Shown here piece by piece: positions 31,810-42,209 of a DNA stretch of 64,000 bases; within the stretch, counting starts at the first letter, position 1, and every line of letters starts with the position of its first letter. This stretch comes from SCTD01 sp036675425. GTDB taxonomy: Bacteria > Actinomycetota > Actinomycetes > Mycobacteriales > SCTD01. The notes beneath the pieces were generated by a model. That model was given only the letters and a program-made list of their open reading frames with translations. It was not told where the DNA came from and made no database searches. Both the position numbers and the translations under genes were made by a program. The stretch is taken from NCBI GenBank assembly GCA_036675425.1, contig JAKFFB010000313.1:1-64000 (forward strand), written 5' to 3'.

Positions 31810-32958
31810 ATGGTGCAGCCGCGCGTCCTGGTCGTCGTGCTGGCGGGCGGGGAGGGCGGCCGGCTCGAGCTCCTCACCGACGACCGGGCCAAGCCCGCCG
31901 TGCCGTACGCCGGTCACTACCGCCTCATCGACGTCGTGCTCTCCAACGCCCTGCACTCGGGGATCTCGGACGTCTGGGTCGTCGAGCAGACGCACCCGTT
32001 CTCCCTGCAGCGGCACCTCAGCAACGGCCGGCCGTGGGACCTGGACCGGACCACCGGCGGACTCCTGCTCCTGCACCCGCGGCAGGGCGACGACCCGCGC
32101 GCCGGCTTCCAGCAGGGCACGGCCGACGCCCTCTGGCGCTACGCCGAGCTGATCCGCGGGCACGGCCCGGACGCCCTGGTCGTGGTCTCCGCCGACGCGG
32201 TCTACCGGCTCGACTACAGCGACGTCGTACGAGGACACCTCGACGCGGGTGCGACGGTCACGATGGTGACCACCCGGGTGGACCCCGACGACGCCGACCG
32301 CTACGGCGTGGTGCAGGTCGAGGGCGGGCGGATCACCGACTACGCCTACAAGCCCGATGAGCCCGCGAGCGACCTGGTCACCAACGAGGTCTTCGTGTTC
32401 GACCCCGGGCCGACCCTCGCCCTGCTCGACGCGATCCCGCACGACGGCGACCTCGGCGACGAGCTGCTGCCGAGGCTGGTCGCGGAGGGGCGCGCCCGCG
32501 AGCACCGGCTCGACGGCTACTGGCGCGACCTCGGCACCGTCGAGGCGTACTGGCAGGCCCACATGGACCTCGTCAGCGACGAGCCGCCCTTCGACCCGGG
32601 CCACCCCGACTGGCCCCTGCAGACGATGGGCGGCACCTCACCGGCGGCGATGGTGCGCCGGGAGGCCACCGTCGAGGACGCGCTGCTCTCCGGCGGCTGC
32701 GACGTCGCCGGGACCGTCCAGCGCTCGGTGCTGTCCCGCGGGGTGCTGGTGGAGGCGGGTGCCGAGGTGGTGGACAGCGTGCTGCTGGAGGACGTGGTCG
32801 TACGCTCCGGCGCTCGCGTCGTGCGCGCGGTCCTGGACCGCGGCGTCCACGTGGGCGTGGGGGTCACCGTCGGCGGTGACGGCGACATCACGCTCGTCGG
32901 CAACGGCCGGCGGGTGACCAGGGACCTCCCCGCCGGCGGCCGCCTCCCTCAAACCTGA
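31810..32958 (+). CDS. glgC: Glucose-1-phosphate adenylyltransferase-like protein
   Basis: 382 aa. A nucleotidyltransferase domain with VVLAGGEGGRLELLTDDRAK and PAVPYAGHYRLIDVVLSN, substrate-loop QQGTADALWR and VVVSADAVYRLDYSD. A left-handed beta-helix follows from about 280 to the end. This fits ADP-glucose pyrophosphorylase (GlgC), which makes the glycogen precursor. The GlgC P-loop is usually GGGxGxRL; the first Gly is Ala here, within family variation. The ATG at 31810 lacks a clear ribosome site; a GTG at 31813 is an alternative. Confidence 0.85.
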   Translation: MVQPRVLVVVLAGGEGGRLELLTDDRAKPAVPYAGHYRLIDVVLSNALHSGISDVWVVEQTHPFSLQRHLSNGRPWDLDRTTGGLLLLHPRQGDDPRAGFQQGTADALWRYAELIRGHGPDALVVVSADAVYRLDYSDVVRGHLDAGATVTMVTTRVDPDDADRYGVVQVEGGRITDYAYKPDEPASDLVTNEVFVFDPGPTLALLDAIPHDGDLGDELLPRLVAEGRAREHRLDGYWRDLGTVEAYWQAHMDLVSDEPPFDPGHPDWPLQTMGGTSPAAMVRREATVEDALLSGGCDVAGTVQRSVLSRGVLVEAGAEVVDSVLLEDVVVRSGARVVRAVLDRGVHVGVGVTVGGDGDITLVGNGRRVTRDLPAGGRLPQT

Positions 32959-33005
32959 TGCGTCATGCAGCCCAGGCCTCGAGGTGCTCCTCTCAGCATG
33001 ACGCA
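32959..33005. repeat. Inverted repeat, TGCGTCATGC family, between convergent glgC and phoH
   Basis: TGCGTCATGC (32959-32968) pairs with GCATGACGCA (32996-33005). It follows directly after the glgC stop. The right arm AGCATGACGCAAGG is repeated at 46440-46453. Confidence 0.65.
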
Positions 33006-33010
33006 AGGGG

Positions 33011-34291
33011 CTACAGGGGGAGGTCCTCGAGCATCTCGGTCACCAGAGCGGCGATCGGGGAGCGCTCGGACCGGGTCAGCGTCACGTGGGCGAACAGCGG
33101 GTGCCCCTTGAGCGTCTCGATGACCGAGGCGACACCGTCGTGCCGCCCGACGCGGAGGTTGTCCCGCTGGGCGACGTCATGGGTGAGCACGACGCGAGAT
33201 CCCTGGCCCAGCCGGGAGAGAACCGTCAGCAGCACGCCGCGCTCGAGCGACTGCGCCTCGTCGACGATGACGAAGCTGTCGTGCAGCGACCGGCCGCGGA
33301 TGTGGGTCAGCGGCAGCACCTCGAGCAGCCCGCGGTCGAGCACCTCCTCGACCACCTCGGGAGCGACCAGCGCGCCGAGGGTGTCGAAGACCGCCTGCGC
33401 CCAGGGGCTCATCTTCTCGGCGGAGTCGCCCGGGAGGTAGCCCAGCTCCTGGCCGCCTACGGCGTAGAGCGGCCGGAAGACGACGACCTTCTTGTGCGCC
33501 CGCCGCTCCAGCACCGACTCCAGCCCGGCGCACAGCGCCAGCGCCGACTTCCCCGTGCCGGCCCGCCCGCCGAGCGACACGATGCCGATCTCGGGGTCGA
33601 GCAGCAGGTCGATCGCGACGCGCTGCTCTGCGGAGCGGCCGTGCACCCCGAAGGCGTCGCGGTCGCCGCGCACCAGTCGCACCGACTTGTCCGGGGCGAC
33701 CCGCCCCAGGCCGCTGCCGCGCTCGGACAGCAGCACCAGCCCGGTGTGCGTCGGCAGCTCGGCCGCCTCGGCGAGCGCCAGCGACCCCTCGGCGTAGAGC
33801 AGGTCGAGGTCGGTCCCGGGGATCTCCAGCTCGGCCATGCCGGTCCAGCCGCTGGAGACGGCGAGCTCGGCGCGGTACTCCTGCGCCGTCAGCCCGATCG
33901 ACGCCGCCTTGACCCGGAGCGGCAGGTCCTTGCTGACCAGCACCACGTCACAGCCCTCGGCCGCGAGATTGGCTGCCACCGCGAGGATCCGGCTGTCGCC
34001 GTCGGTCCCGCGCAGGCCCGCCGGGAGGGCGGAGGTGTCGACGTGGTTGAGCTCCACGCGCATGGACCCCTGACCGACCGGGATCGGCTGGTCCAGTCGG
34101 CCGTGCTCCACGCGCAGGTCGTCCAGCAGCCGCAGCGCCTGCCGCGCGAACCAGCCCAGCTCCGGGTGGTCGCGCTTGCCCTCCAGCTCGCTGACCACGA
34201 CCAGCGGCAGCACGACCTCGTGCTCCGCGAAGCGCCCGAGCGCCCCCGGGTCGGACAGCAGGACAGAGGTGTCGAGGACGAAGGTCTTCAC
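33011..34291 (-). CDS. PhoH2-type PIN-domain/ATPase protein
   Basis: 426 aa. An N-terminal PIN nuclease domain (about 1-135, FVLDTSVLLSDPGAL, VSELEGKR, DTSALPAG and GDSRILAVA) is fused to a PhoH ATPase (about 210-426) with Walker A GGRAGTGKSALA, VVFRPLYAVGGQELGYLPG and Walker B FVIVDEAQSLERG. The Mycobacterium homologue (PhoH2, Rv1095) is a sequence-specific RNA helicase and ribonuclease. The GTG at 34291 has GGGAG 8 bases upstream and begins the PIN strand; the longer frame is spurious. It is transcribed after the prenyltransferase gene across a 200-base gap. Confidence 0.93.
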   Translation of the reverse strand: MKTFVLDTSVLLSDPGALGRFAEHEVVLPLVVVSELEGKRDHPELGWFARQALRLLDDLRVEHGRLDQPIPVGQGSMRVELNHVDTSALPAGLRGTDGDSRILAVAANLAAEGCDVVLVSKDLPLRVKAASIGLTAQEYRAELAVSSGWTGMAELEIPGTDLDLLYAEGSLALAEAAELPTHTGLVLLSERGSGLGRVAPDKSVRLVRGDRDAFGVHGRSAEQRVAIDLLLDPEIGIVSLGGRAGTGKSALALCAGLESVLERRAHKKVVVFRPLYAVGGQELGYLPGDSAEKMSPWAQAVFDTLGALVAPEVVEEVLDRGLLEVLPLTHIRGRSLHDSFVIVDEAQSLERGVLLTVLSRLGQGSRVVLTHDVAQRDNLRVGRHDGVASVIETLKGHPLFAHVTLTRSERSPIAALVTEMLEDLPL

Positions 34292-34424
34292 GAGGGACTC
34301 CCGGCGCGCCTGCCTGCTCGGACCGGGACCGGGCCGCGAGGCCGGGCGCCGGCCCCTTCGCGTGCAGGTGCGCACATCGGGCCTCCCGTGCGGCCGACGG
34401 TCTGCCAGCCGCTGGGAAGGGACG

Positions 34425-34495
34425 GTAGGACTCGCCCGACCCCGTGGGCCCGCGCCACGCCGTACGACGCAGGGTGACTGTCGGCGGAGTCCTAC
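34425..34495. terminator. Inverted repeat overlapping the cis-prenyltransferase stop
   Basis: GTAGGACTC (34425-34433) pairs with GAGTCCTAC (34487-34495), which contains the prenyltransferase stop codon (minus strand). The loop is about 53 bases. It fills part of the 200-base gap before phoH, in which I see no gene. Confidence 0.45.
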
Positions 34496-35265
34496 GTGCC
34501 GAAGCGGCGCTGCCGGGCGGCGTAGGCACGCAGGGCACGCAGGAAGTCCACCCGGCGGAAGTCGGGCCAGTAGGCCTCGCAGAAGTAGAACTCGCTGTGC
34601 GCGCTCTGCCAGAGCAGGAAGCCGCCGAGCCGCTGCTCGCCGCTGGTACGGATGACCAGGTCGGGGTCGGGCTGCCCGCGGGTGTAGAGGTGCTCGGAGA
34701 TGTGCTCGACGTCGAGCAGCTCCGCGACCTCCTCGAGCGACCGGCCCTCGGCGGCGTGCGCCTGCAGCATCGAGCGGACCGCGTCGGCGATCTCGCGCCG
34801 CCCGCCGTAGCCGACGGCGACGTTCACCGTGACGCCGGGCCGGCCCTCGGTGCCGGCGGTGGACTCCTTCAGCCGGCGGGCGGTCTCGTCGGGCAGCAGG
34901 TCGAGCGCACCCACCACCCGCAGCGTCCAGCGGTTCTGCGGGGCGGCCAGGTCGGCGACGACGCCCTCGATGATGCGCAGCAGCGGCTCGAGCTCGGACG
35001 CCGGACGGCTGAGGTTGTCGGTGGACAGCAGCCACAGCGTGACGAGCTCGACGCCGGCCTGGTCGCACCAGCGGAGCAGGTCGACGATCTTGTCGGCGCC
35101 GCGCTGGTGCCCCTCGGAGACGGTCCGCGCGCCGGCGGCACGAGCCCAGCGCCGGTTGCCGTCGAGGATGACCCCCACGTGCCGGGGCACGGCGGCGTGG
35201 GACCGCTCGAGCCCGCGTGCGAGCCGACGCTCGTACGCGGCGTAGACGACGTCCCGCAGACCCAC
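34492..35265 (-). CDS. cis-Prenyltransferase (isoprenyl transferase), short-chain type likely
   Basis: 257 aa. RHVGVILDGNRRWARAAG holds the catalytic Asp, with GHQRGADKIVDLLRWCDQ, LWLLSTDNLSRPASEL, RVVGALDLLPD, VNVAVGYGGRREIADAV, DPDLVIRTSGEQRLGGFLLW and SEFYFCEAYWPDFR, all UppS-family motifs. Its position beside YyaL and hemolysin III genes matches M. tuberculosis Rv1086, a Z,E-farnesyl diphosphate synthase, so a short product is likely, but chain length cannot be read here. Confidence 0.9.
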   Translation of the reverse strand: MGLRDVVYAAYERRLARGLERSHAAVPRHVGVILDGNRRWARAAGARTVSEGHQRGADKIVDLLRWCDQAGVELVTLWLLSTDNLSRPASELEPLLRIIEGVVADLAAPQNRWTLRVVGALDLLPDETARRLKESTAGTEGRPGVTVNVAVGYGGRREIADAVRSMLQAHAAEGRSLEEVAELLDVEHISEHLYTRGQPDPDLVIRTSGEQRLGGFLLWQSAHSEFYFCEAYWPDFRRVDFLRALRAYAARQRRFGT

Positions 35266-35298
35266 GACGCAGACCCTATCCCCGGCCCGGCGACGACG

Positions 35299-35332
35299 GA
35301 GCCCGCCACGTCCGGCGGGACGTGGCGGGCTC
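35299..35332. terminator. Perfect 15-bp hairpin after pckG
   Basis: GAGCCCGCCACGTCC (35299-35313) pairs perfectly with GGACGTGGCGGGCTC (35318-35332) with a 4-base loop. It lies just downstream of pckG (minus) and upstream of the prenyltransferase start. Confidence 0.8.
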
Positions 35333-35346
35333 CGGCGTACGACGGA

Positions 35347-37173
35347 TCAGGCCTTCTCGAGGCGCTCCACGAGGGCGGCGTGCTCGTCGGTGATGGCCTG
35401 CGGGAGGTGGTCGCCGAACTGGCCGAAGTACTCCGGCATCAGGCCGGCCTCCTGCTTCCAGACCTCGGGGTCCACGGAGAGCAGCGTCTCGAGGTCCTCG
35501 GCCGGGATCTCCAGGCCGTCGAGGTCGAGGGCGTCCGCGGTCGGGACGATGCCGATCGGGGTCTCGCGGCCCTCGGCGGTGCCGTCGATGCGGCCGACGA
35601 TCCACTTGAGGACGCGGCTGTTCTCCCCGAAGCCGGGCCACAGCCACTTGCCGTTGGCGTCCTTGCGGAACCAGTTGACGTAGTAGAGCTTAGGCAGCTT
35701 GTCGGCGGTGGTCTGCTCGCCGATCTTGAGCCAGTGGGCCATGTAGTCGCCCATGTTGTAGCCGCAGAACGGCAGCATGGCGAAGGGGTCGCGGCGCAGC
35801 TGGCCGATGGCGCCGGCGGCCGCGGCCGTGGTCTCGGAGGAGACCGAGGCGCCGAGGAAGGTGCCGTGCTGCCAGTCGAAGGACTCGGTGACCAGCGGGA
35901 CCGCGGTGGCGCGACGGCCGCCGAACAGGATCGCGCTGATCGGGACGCCCTTGGGGTCCTCCCACTCCGGCGCGATGGTCGGGCACTGGCCGGCCGGGGT
36001 GGTGAAGCGGGCGTTCGGGTGGGCGGCCGGGGTCTCGGACTGCGGGGTCCAGTCGTTGCCCTTCCAGTCCGTCAGGTGGGCCGGCGGCTCCTCGGTCAGG
36101 CCCTCCCACCAGACGTCGCCGTCGTCGGTGAGCGCGACGTTGGTGAAGATCGAGTTGCCGTAGAAGGTCTTCACGGCGTTGGCGTTGGTGTCCTCGCCGG
36201 TGCCGGGGGCGACGCCGAAGAAGCCCGCCTCGGGGTTGATCGCGTAGAGGCGGCCGTCCTCGCCGAAGCGCATCCAGGCGATGTCGTCGCCGACGGTCTC
36301 GACCGTCCAGCCCGGGATGGTCGGCTGGAGCATCGCGAGGTTGGTCTTGCCGCAGGCGCTCGGGAAGGCCGCGGTGACGTACTTGGTCTCACCGCTCGGC
36401 GGGGTGAGCTTGAGGATGAGCATGTGCTCGGCCATCCAGCCCTCGTCGCGGGCCATCACCGAGGCGATGCGCAGCGCGAAGCACTTCTTGCCGAGCAGCG
36501 CGTTGCCGCCGTAGCCCGAGCCGTACGACCAGATCTCGCGGGTCTCGGGGTAGTGGACGATGTACTTGGTGTCGCTGCAGGGCCACGGCACGTCGGCCTG
36601 ACCGGCCTCCAGCGGGGCGCCGACGGTGTGCACGGCCGGGACGAAGAAGCCGTCCTCGCCGATCTCGTCGAGGGCGGCCTTGCCCATGCGGGTCATGATC
36701 TTCATCGAGACGACGACGTACGGGCTGTCGGTGATCTCGACGCCGAGCTGGCTGATCTTGGAGCCGAGCGGACCCATGCAGAACGGGACGACGTACATCG
36801 TCCGGCCCTTCATGCAGCCGTCGAACAGCGGCTGCAGAGTGGCGCGCATCTCGTCCGGCGCCATCCAGTTGTTCGTGGGGCCGGCGTCCGCCTCCTTCTC
36901 GGAGCAGATGTAGGTGCGGTCCTCGACCCGAGCGACGTCGGTCGGGTCGGACTTCGCGTAGAAGCTGTTCGGCCGCTTGCTCTCGTCGAGCTTGGTGAAC
37001 GTGCCGTTCTCGACCAGCAGCGAGGTCAGGCGCTGCCACTCCTCCTCGGAGCCGTCGGCCCACTCCACCCGGTCGGGCTTGGTGAGGAGGGCGATCTCGC
37101 GCACCCACTCGACCAGCTTCTTGTTCTTGGTGGGGGCCGAGTCCAGCCCGGGGATCGTGGACGCCGTCGTCAT
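35347..37173 (-). CDS. pckG: Phosphoenolpyruvate carboxykinase (GTP)
   Basis: 608 aa, the GTP-dependent form. It converts oxaloacetate and GTP to PEP, CO2 and GDP. Signatures: VVPFCMGPLGSKISQLGVEI, the nucleotide P-loop FPSACGKTNLAML, GDDIAWMRFGEDGRLYAINP, NPNARF-like HPNARFTTPAGQCPTIAPEW and NWFRKDANGKWLWPGFGENS. The ATG at 37173 has GGAGAGG 5 bases upstream. Gluconeogenesis partner of glpX in this window. Confidence 0.98.
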   Translation of the reverse strand: MTTASTIPGLDSAPTKNKKLVEWVREIALLTKPDRVEWADGSEEEWQRLTSLLVENGTFTKLDESKRPNSFYAKSDPTDVARVEDRTYICSEKEADAGPTNNWMAPDEMRATLQPLFDGCMKGRTMYVVPFCMGPLGSKISQLGVEITDSPYVVVSMKIMTRMGKAALDEIGEDGFFVPAVHTVGAPLEAGQADVPWPCSDTKYIVHYPETREIWSYGSGYGGNALLGKKCFALRIASVMARDEGWMAEHMLILKLTPPSGETKYVTAAFPSACGKTNLAMLQPTIPGWTVETVGDDIAWMRFGEDGRLYAINPEAGFFGVAPGTGEDTNANAVKTFYGNSIFTNVALTDDGDVWWEGLTEEPPAHLTDWKGNDWTPQSETPAAHPNARFTTPAGQCPTIAPEWEDPKGVPISAILFGGRRATAVPLVTESFDWQHGTFLGASVSSETTAAAAGAIGQLRRDPFAMLPFCGYNMGDYMAHWLKIGEQTTADKLPKLYYVNWFRKDANGKWLWPGFGENSRVLKWIVGRIDGTAEGRETPIGIVPTADALDLDGLEIPAEDLETLLSVDPEVWKQEAGLMPEYFGQFGDHLPQAITDEHAALVERLEKA

Positions 37174-37316
37174 GTCTGCCTCTCCGTCGAGGTGCTCCGC
37201 GACAGGGGGGCCATGCAGGCGCGGGTTTCCTGTCCGGACGAGTAAGGAGGATGCTACCCGTGGGGCTCGTGCCCGCATCTGTGAGATCTCGCACCCGAGC
37301 GTTACGCAGGAGACAC

Positions 37317-38006
37317 GTGAAGGAAGCCGTAGAAGCCAGGGTGGAAGCCAAGGTGCACGAGCTGGCGGAGGCCTTGAAGCCGCGGCTGCGGGGAGTGCTG
37401 CACGAGGCCGCGTTCGCGATCTCCCTGGTGACCGGGACCGCGCTGGTCTGCCTGGCCGACGCCGGGCGCGCGCGGGCTGCCGCGCTCGTCTACGCCCTGT
37501 CGGTCGCGATGCTGTTCGGCACGTCGGCCGCCTACCACCGGGGCTCCTGGACCGGCCGGTCGTACGAGGTGATGAAGCGCCTCGACCACTCGATGATCTT
37601 CATCCTCATCGCCGGGACCTACACGCCGTTCGCGCTGCTGCTGCTCGAGGGCACCGCGCGCTGGGTGGTCTTCGGGCTCGTCTGGGGCGGAGCCCTGGTC
37701 GGGGTCGTCCTGCGCAACGCCGTCCGCCGCCCCGCCAAGTGGCTCTTCGTGGGGATCTACCTCGCGCTGGGCTGGGTCGCCGTCGGCGTCATGCCCCAGC
37801 TGCTCACGACCGGCGGCTGGGTCGTCGTCCTGCTCCTCGCCGCGGGCGGCCTGTTCTACACGGCCGGCGCGGTCGTCTACGCGACCCGCCGGCCGAACCC
37901 GTCACCGCGCTGGTTCGGCTTCCACGAGGTGTTCCACGCGCTCACGCTGGCGGCGTTCGTCGTCCACTACGTCGCGGTGTCGTTCGCGACGTACGGCGCG
38001 GCCTGA
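37317..38006 (+). CDS. Hemolysin III family membrane protein
   Basis: 229 aa, seven helices. The HlyIII/PAQR-like pattern is seen in HEAAFAISLVTGTALVCLA, GTSAAYHRGSWTG, RLDHSMIFILIAGTYTPFAL and FGFHEVFHALTLAAFVVHY, with the metal-binding His residues. The GTG at 37317 has AGGAG 4 bases upstream; the 22 residues encoded upstream in frame lie in the pckG promoter region and were rejected. The role is uncertain despite the name. Its place near yyaL and the prenyltransferase matches M. tuberculosis Rv1085c. Confidence 0.9.
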   Translation: MKEAVEARVEAKVHELAEALKPRLRGVLHEAAFAISLVTGTALVCLADAGRARAAALVYALSVAMLFGTSAAYHRGSWTGRSYEVMKRLDHSMIFILIAGTYTPFALLLLEGTARWVVFGLVWGGALVGVVLRNAVRRPAKWLFVGIYLALGWVAVGVMPQLLTTGGWVVVLLLAAGGLFYTAGAVVYATRRPNPSPRWFGFHEVFHALTLAAFVVHYVAVSFATYGAA

Positions 38007-38046
38007 GCGCTCCTGAGCGTGGAGGCGGGCCCGGGCCGCTGATCAG

Positions 38047-38065
38047 AGACGGTCCGGACCCGTCT
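38047..38065. terminator. Loop-less cruciform-like inverted repeat after the hemolysin III gene
   Basis: AGACGGTCC (38047-38055) runs directly into GGACCCGTCT (38056-38065) with one bulged base. A TTTT follows at 38074. It lies 40 bases after the hemolysin III stop; a weak terminator is possible. Confidence 0.45.
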
Positions 38066-38103
38066 GTTGAACGTTTTCGGCACCGCGAAGAATCCCTTGA
38101 CGG

Positions 38104-40056
<1,953 letters not shown>

Positions 40057-40059
<3 letters not shown>

Positions 40060-40072
40060 GCTGGTCAGCATG
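40057..40072. promoter_or_regulatory. Palindrome CATGCTGGTCAGCATG: shared divergent leaderless start region
   Basis: CATGCTGGTCAGCATG is a near-perfect palindrome. Plus strand: CATGCT, 7 bases, then ATG of the ArfB-like gene. Minus strand: CATGCT, 7 bases, then ATG of the DUF255 gene. Each start codon lies inside the other gene's putative -10 hexamer. If DUF255 instead starts at 40071, the two ATGs overlap within CATG. Confidence 0.5.
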
Positions 40073-40498
40073 CCCGGACCGCTGCAGGTGACGCCGCGCC
40101 TGGTGCTTCCCGAGGCCGAGCTGTCCTGGCGGTTCTCGCGCTCGTCCGGCCCGGGCGGTCAGGGCGTGAACACGACGGACAGCCGCGCGGAGCTGTCCTT
40201 CGACGTCGCACGCTCGCCGTCGCTGTCGACGCTGCTGCGCGGGCGCGCGCTGGAGCGGCTCGCCGGTCGGCTCGTCGACGGCGTGCTCACGGTCGCCGCG
40301 AGCGAGCACCGGAGCCAGCTGCAGAACCGCGAGGCCGCCGAGCAGCGGCTCGTGGCTCTGCTGCGCGAGGCCGTCGCACCGCCGCCCGCACCGCGTCGCC
40401 CCACCAAGCCCAGCCGCGGGGCCAAGGAGCGACGCCTGCAGGAGAAGAAGCAGCGCGGGGAGATCAAGAAGGGCCGGTCCGCCCGGCACGACGACTGA
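40070..40498 (+). CDS. arfB: ArfB-like (ICT1-type) peptidyl-tRNA hydrolase
   Basis: 142 aa, the family size. SSGPGGQGVNTTDSRAEL contains the catalytic GGQ motif, preceded by LSWRFSRSSGPGG. The basic C-terminal tail KERRLQEKKQRGEIKKGR binds the empty mRNA channel. ArfB rescues ribosomes stalled without a stop codon. The ATG at 40070 was chosen because it abuts the conserved domain; an ATG at 40058 is possible. It is followed by a 27-base-arm palindrome. Confidence 0.92.
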   Translation: MPGPLQVTPRLVLPEAELSWRFSRSSGPGGQGVNTTDSRAELSFDVARSPSLSTLLRGRALERLAGRLVDGVLTVAASEHRSQLQNREAAEQRLVALLREAVAPPPAPRRPTKPSRGAKERRLQEKKQRGEIKKGRSARHDD

Positions 40499-40522
40499 CG
40501 CGTCGTACGCGACCTGTGCGCG

Positions 40523-40587
40523 GTGATCCACGCGGAGCTTCAGGTGGATCCGCTGCAGGAATCCACCTCAGGATCCGCGTGGATCAC
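40523..40587. repeat. 27-bp-arm inverted repeat, TGATCCAC family, after arfB
   Basis: Arms 40523-40549 and 40561-40587 match at 24 of 27 positions, with tips GTGATCCACGCGGA and its complement. Convergent position between arfB and a minus-strand gene whose stop (40584-40586) is inside the right tip, as at xseA. Confidence 0.75.
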
Positions 40588-40769
40588 GGAGCGGGGGGCT
40601 GCTCCTCGCGCTTCTCGGTCTGGTCCGGGAACTCCGGGGGCAGCCGCTTGATGCGCGTGTTCATGTTCCGGATCAGCAGGAACGTCGCGACGATCATCAG
40701 CAGCACGATCACCAGCCCGATCGGGCCGGCGCCGATGCCGCCCTCCTCCTGGGCGAGCAGCGCGATCAC
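40584..40769 (-). CDS. Small single-helix membrane protein
   Basis: 61 aa. One membrane helix (about 14-33, GPIGLVIVLLMIVATFLLIR) is followed by a short charged tail ending KREEQPPAP. The GTG at 40769 overlaps the mca stop as GTGA, so it is probably co-translated. M. tuberculosis Rv1083 occupies the same place next to mca. Function unknown. Confidence 0.78.
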   Translation of the reverse strand: MIALLAQEEGGIGAGPIGLVIVLLMIVATFLLIRNMNTRIKRLPPEFPDQTEKREEQPPAP

Positions 40770-41644
40770 GACGACACCCGCTCACGCACGCCGGCGAACA
40801 GGTCGTCCTCCGGGATCGTCGTGTCGACCAGCGAGCGTGCCAGCTGGAAGTCCTCGTACGGCCAGGTCTCCTGCTGCAGCTCGAGCGGCACGGCGAACCA
40901 GCGACCCGTGGGGTCGACCTGGGTGGCGTGCGCGATGAGCGCGGCGTCGCGCACCGGGAAGAAGTCCGAGCAGGGCACGGAGGTGGTGAGCCGCTCCGCG
41001 TCGCCCGCCTTGTCCTCCCAGTTGACGAGCCACTCGGCGTACGGCGAGTCCATCTTGGCGGCGAGCATCGCCTGGTGGAGCTTCTCCAGACGGCTCTTGT
41101 GGAAGGTGAGGTTGTAGTACAGCTTCAGCGGCTGCCAGGGCTCACCCGCGTCGGGGAAGCGCTCCGGGTCACCGGCCGCCTCGAAGGCCGCGACGGACAC
41201 CTCGTGGCAGCGGATGTGGTCCGGGTGGGGGTAGCCGCCGTTCTCGTCGTAGGTCGTCATGACGTGCGGTCGCTGCTCGCGCACGACGCGTACGAGCGCC
41301 TCGGTCTGCTCCTCGAGGTCCCCCGCGGCGAAGCAGCCCTCGGGGAGCGGCGGGAGCGGGTCGCCCTCCGGCAGGCCCGAGTCGACGAAGCCGAGGAACA
41401 CCTGGCGCACGCCGAGGATCTCGCGGGCGCGGTCCATCTCGGCCGCACGCACGGCGGTGATGTTCTCCTGCACCTCCGGCCGGTCCATCGCGGGGTTGAG
41501 CACGGACCCGCGCGAGCCGTCGGTCAGGGTCACCACGAGGACGTCGACGCCCTCGGTGGCGTAGCGCGCCATGGTGGCGGCGCCCTTGCTCGACTCGTCG
41601 TCGGGATGGGCGTGCACGCACATCAGGCGCAGCTGCTGGTCCAC
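40766..41644 (-). CDS. mca: Mycothiol S-conjugate amidase
   Basis: 292 aa. It cleaves mycothiol S-conjugates of electrophiles into a mercapturic acid and GlcN-Ins, a detoxification step. The LmbE-type zinc site is in VHAHPDDESSKG and YPHPDHIRCHEV; TYDENGGYPHPDH and LTFHKSRLEKLH match Mca rather than MshB. The GTG at 41644 has GGAGG 8 bases upstream; the longer upstream frame was rejected. Its presence means the host uses mycothiol. Confidence 0.95.
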   Translation of the reverse strand: MDQQLRLMCVHAHPDDESSKGAATMARYATEGVDVLVVTLTDGSRGSVLNPAMDRPEVQENITAVRAAEMDRAREILGVRQVFLGFVDSGLPEGDPLPPLPEGCFAAGDLEEQTEALVRVVREQRPHVMTTYDENGGYPHPDHIRCHEVSVAAFEAAGDPERFPDAGEPWQPLKLYYNLTFHKSRLEKLHQAMLAAKMDSPYAEWLVNWEDKAGDAERLTTSVPCSDFFPVRDAALIAHATQVDPTGRWFAVPLELQQETWPYEDFQLARSLVDTTIPEDDLFAGVRERVSS

Positions 41645-41720
41645 CGCGGGTGCCTCCGGATCGGGTTCGAGGGACCATCGTCCCGCACCCCGCAACAACC
41701 GCGACCACCGATGGAGTCCC

Positions 41721-42170
41721 GTGACCTCCCCCACTGCCGCCCGCCGCCGCCCCGAGGGGCGGTACGACCCGCCGTCGCGGCTCGCCGCGCGGCTGCTGGC
41801 GGCGCTGCTGACCGTGCTCCTGCTGGCCCTGGTCGCCGCGGTGGGCAACCTGATCTTCCGCGGGGCCGGGGGTGACGACGTCGAGGCCCGGGTGCTGACC
41901 TTCTCGGCGCAGGGCGACGACATGCGGATGGAGCTGGAGGTCAGCAAGCCGTCCGGATCCCGGGCGTACTGCGTGGTGCGCTCCCGCACGCGCGAGGGCG
42001 CCGAGGTGGGCCGCGAGGTGGTCGTCGTCGACGACGTCGGCACGCCCGCGGAGAAGGTCCGGGTCACCCACGTGCTCGCGACAACCGGCCGGCCCGCCAC
42101 CGCCGAGGCCGGCCGGTGCAGCGCCTCCCCGATCTCGCTGCCGGTGCCCGGCGTCACACCCGAGCCGTAG
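41721..42170 (+). CDS. DUF4307 membrane-anchored protein
   Basis: 149 aa. A basic N-terminus (RRPEGRYDPPSRLAAR), one membrane helix (about 26-45) and an extracytoplasmic domain with VLTFSAQGDDMRMELEVSKP and AYCVVRSRTREGAEVGREVV. This pattern matches DUF4307, commonly between mca and greA. It is divergent from mca. It has two Cys (YCVV, GRCSAS) that could form a disulphide. Function unknown. Confidence 0.82.
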   Translation: MTSPTAARRRPEGRYDPPSRLAARLLAALLTVLLLALVAAVGNLIFRGAGGDDVEARVLTFSAQGDDMRMELEVSKPSGSRAYCVVRSRTREGAEVGREVVVVDDVGTPAEKVRVTHVLATTGRPATAEAGRCSASPISLPVPGVTPEP

Positions 42171-42209
42171 CATCAGGGATTCGGACCCCGAGCCCAGGAG
42201 GGCACGATC

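Noticed and set aside
34444..37245. 933-codon open frame on the plus strand opposite the prenyltransferase and pckG
   Set aside because: Antisense artefact; the opposite strand encodes two well-conserved enzymes over the same span.
38066..38103. AACGTTTT near the end of the DUF255 gene as a second KstR site
   Set aside because: It lacks the two-base spacer between AAC and GTT and is not in a promoter.
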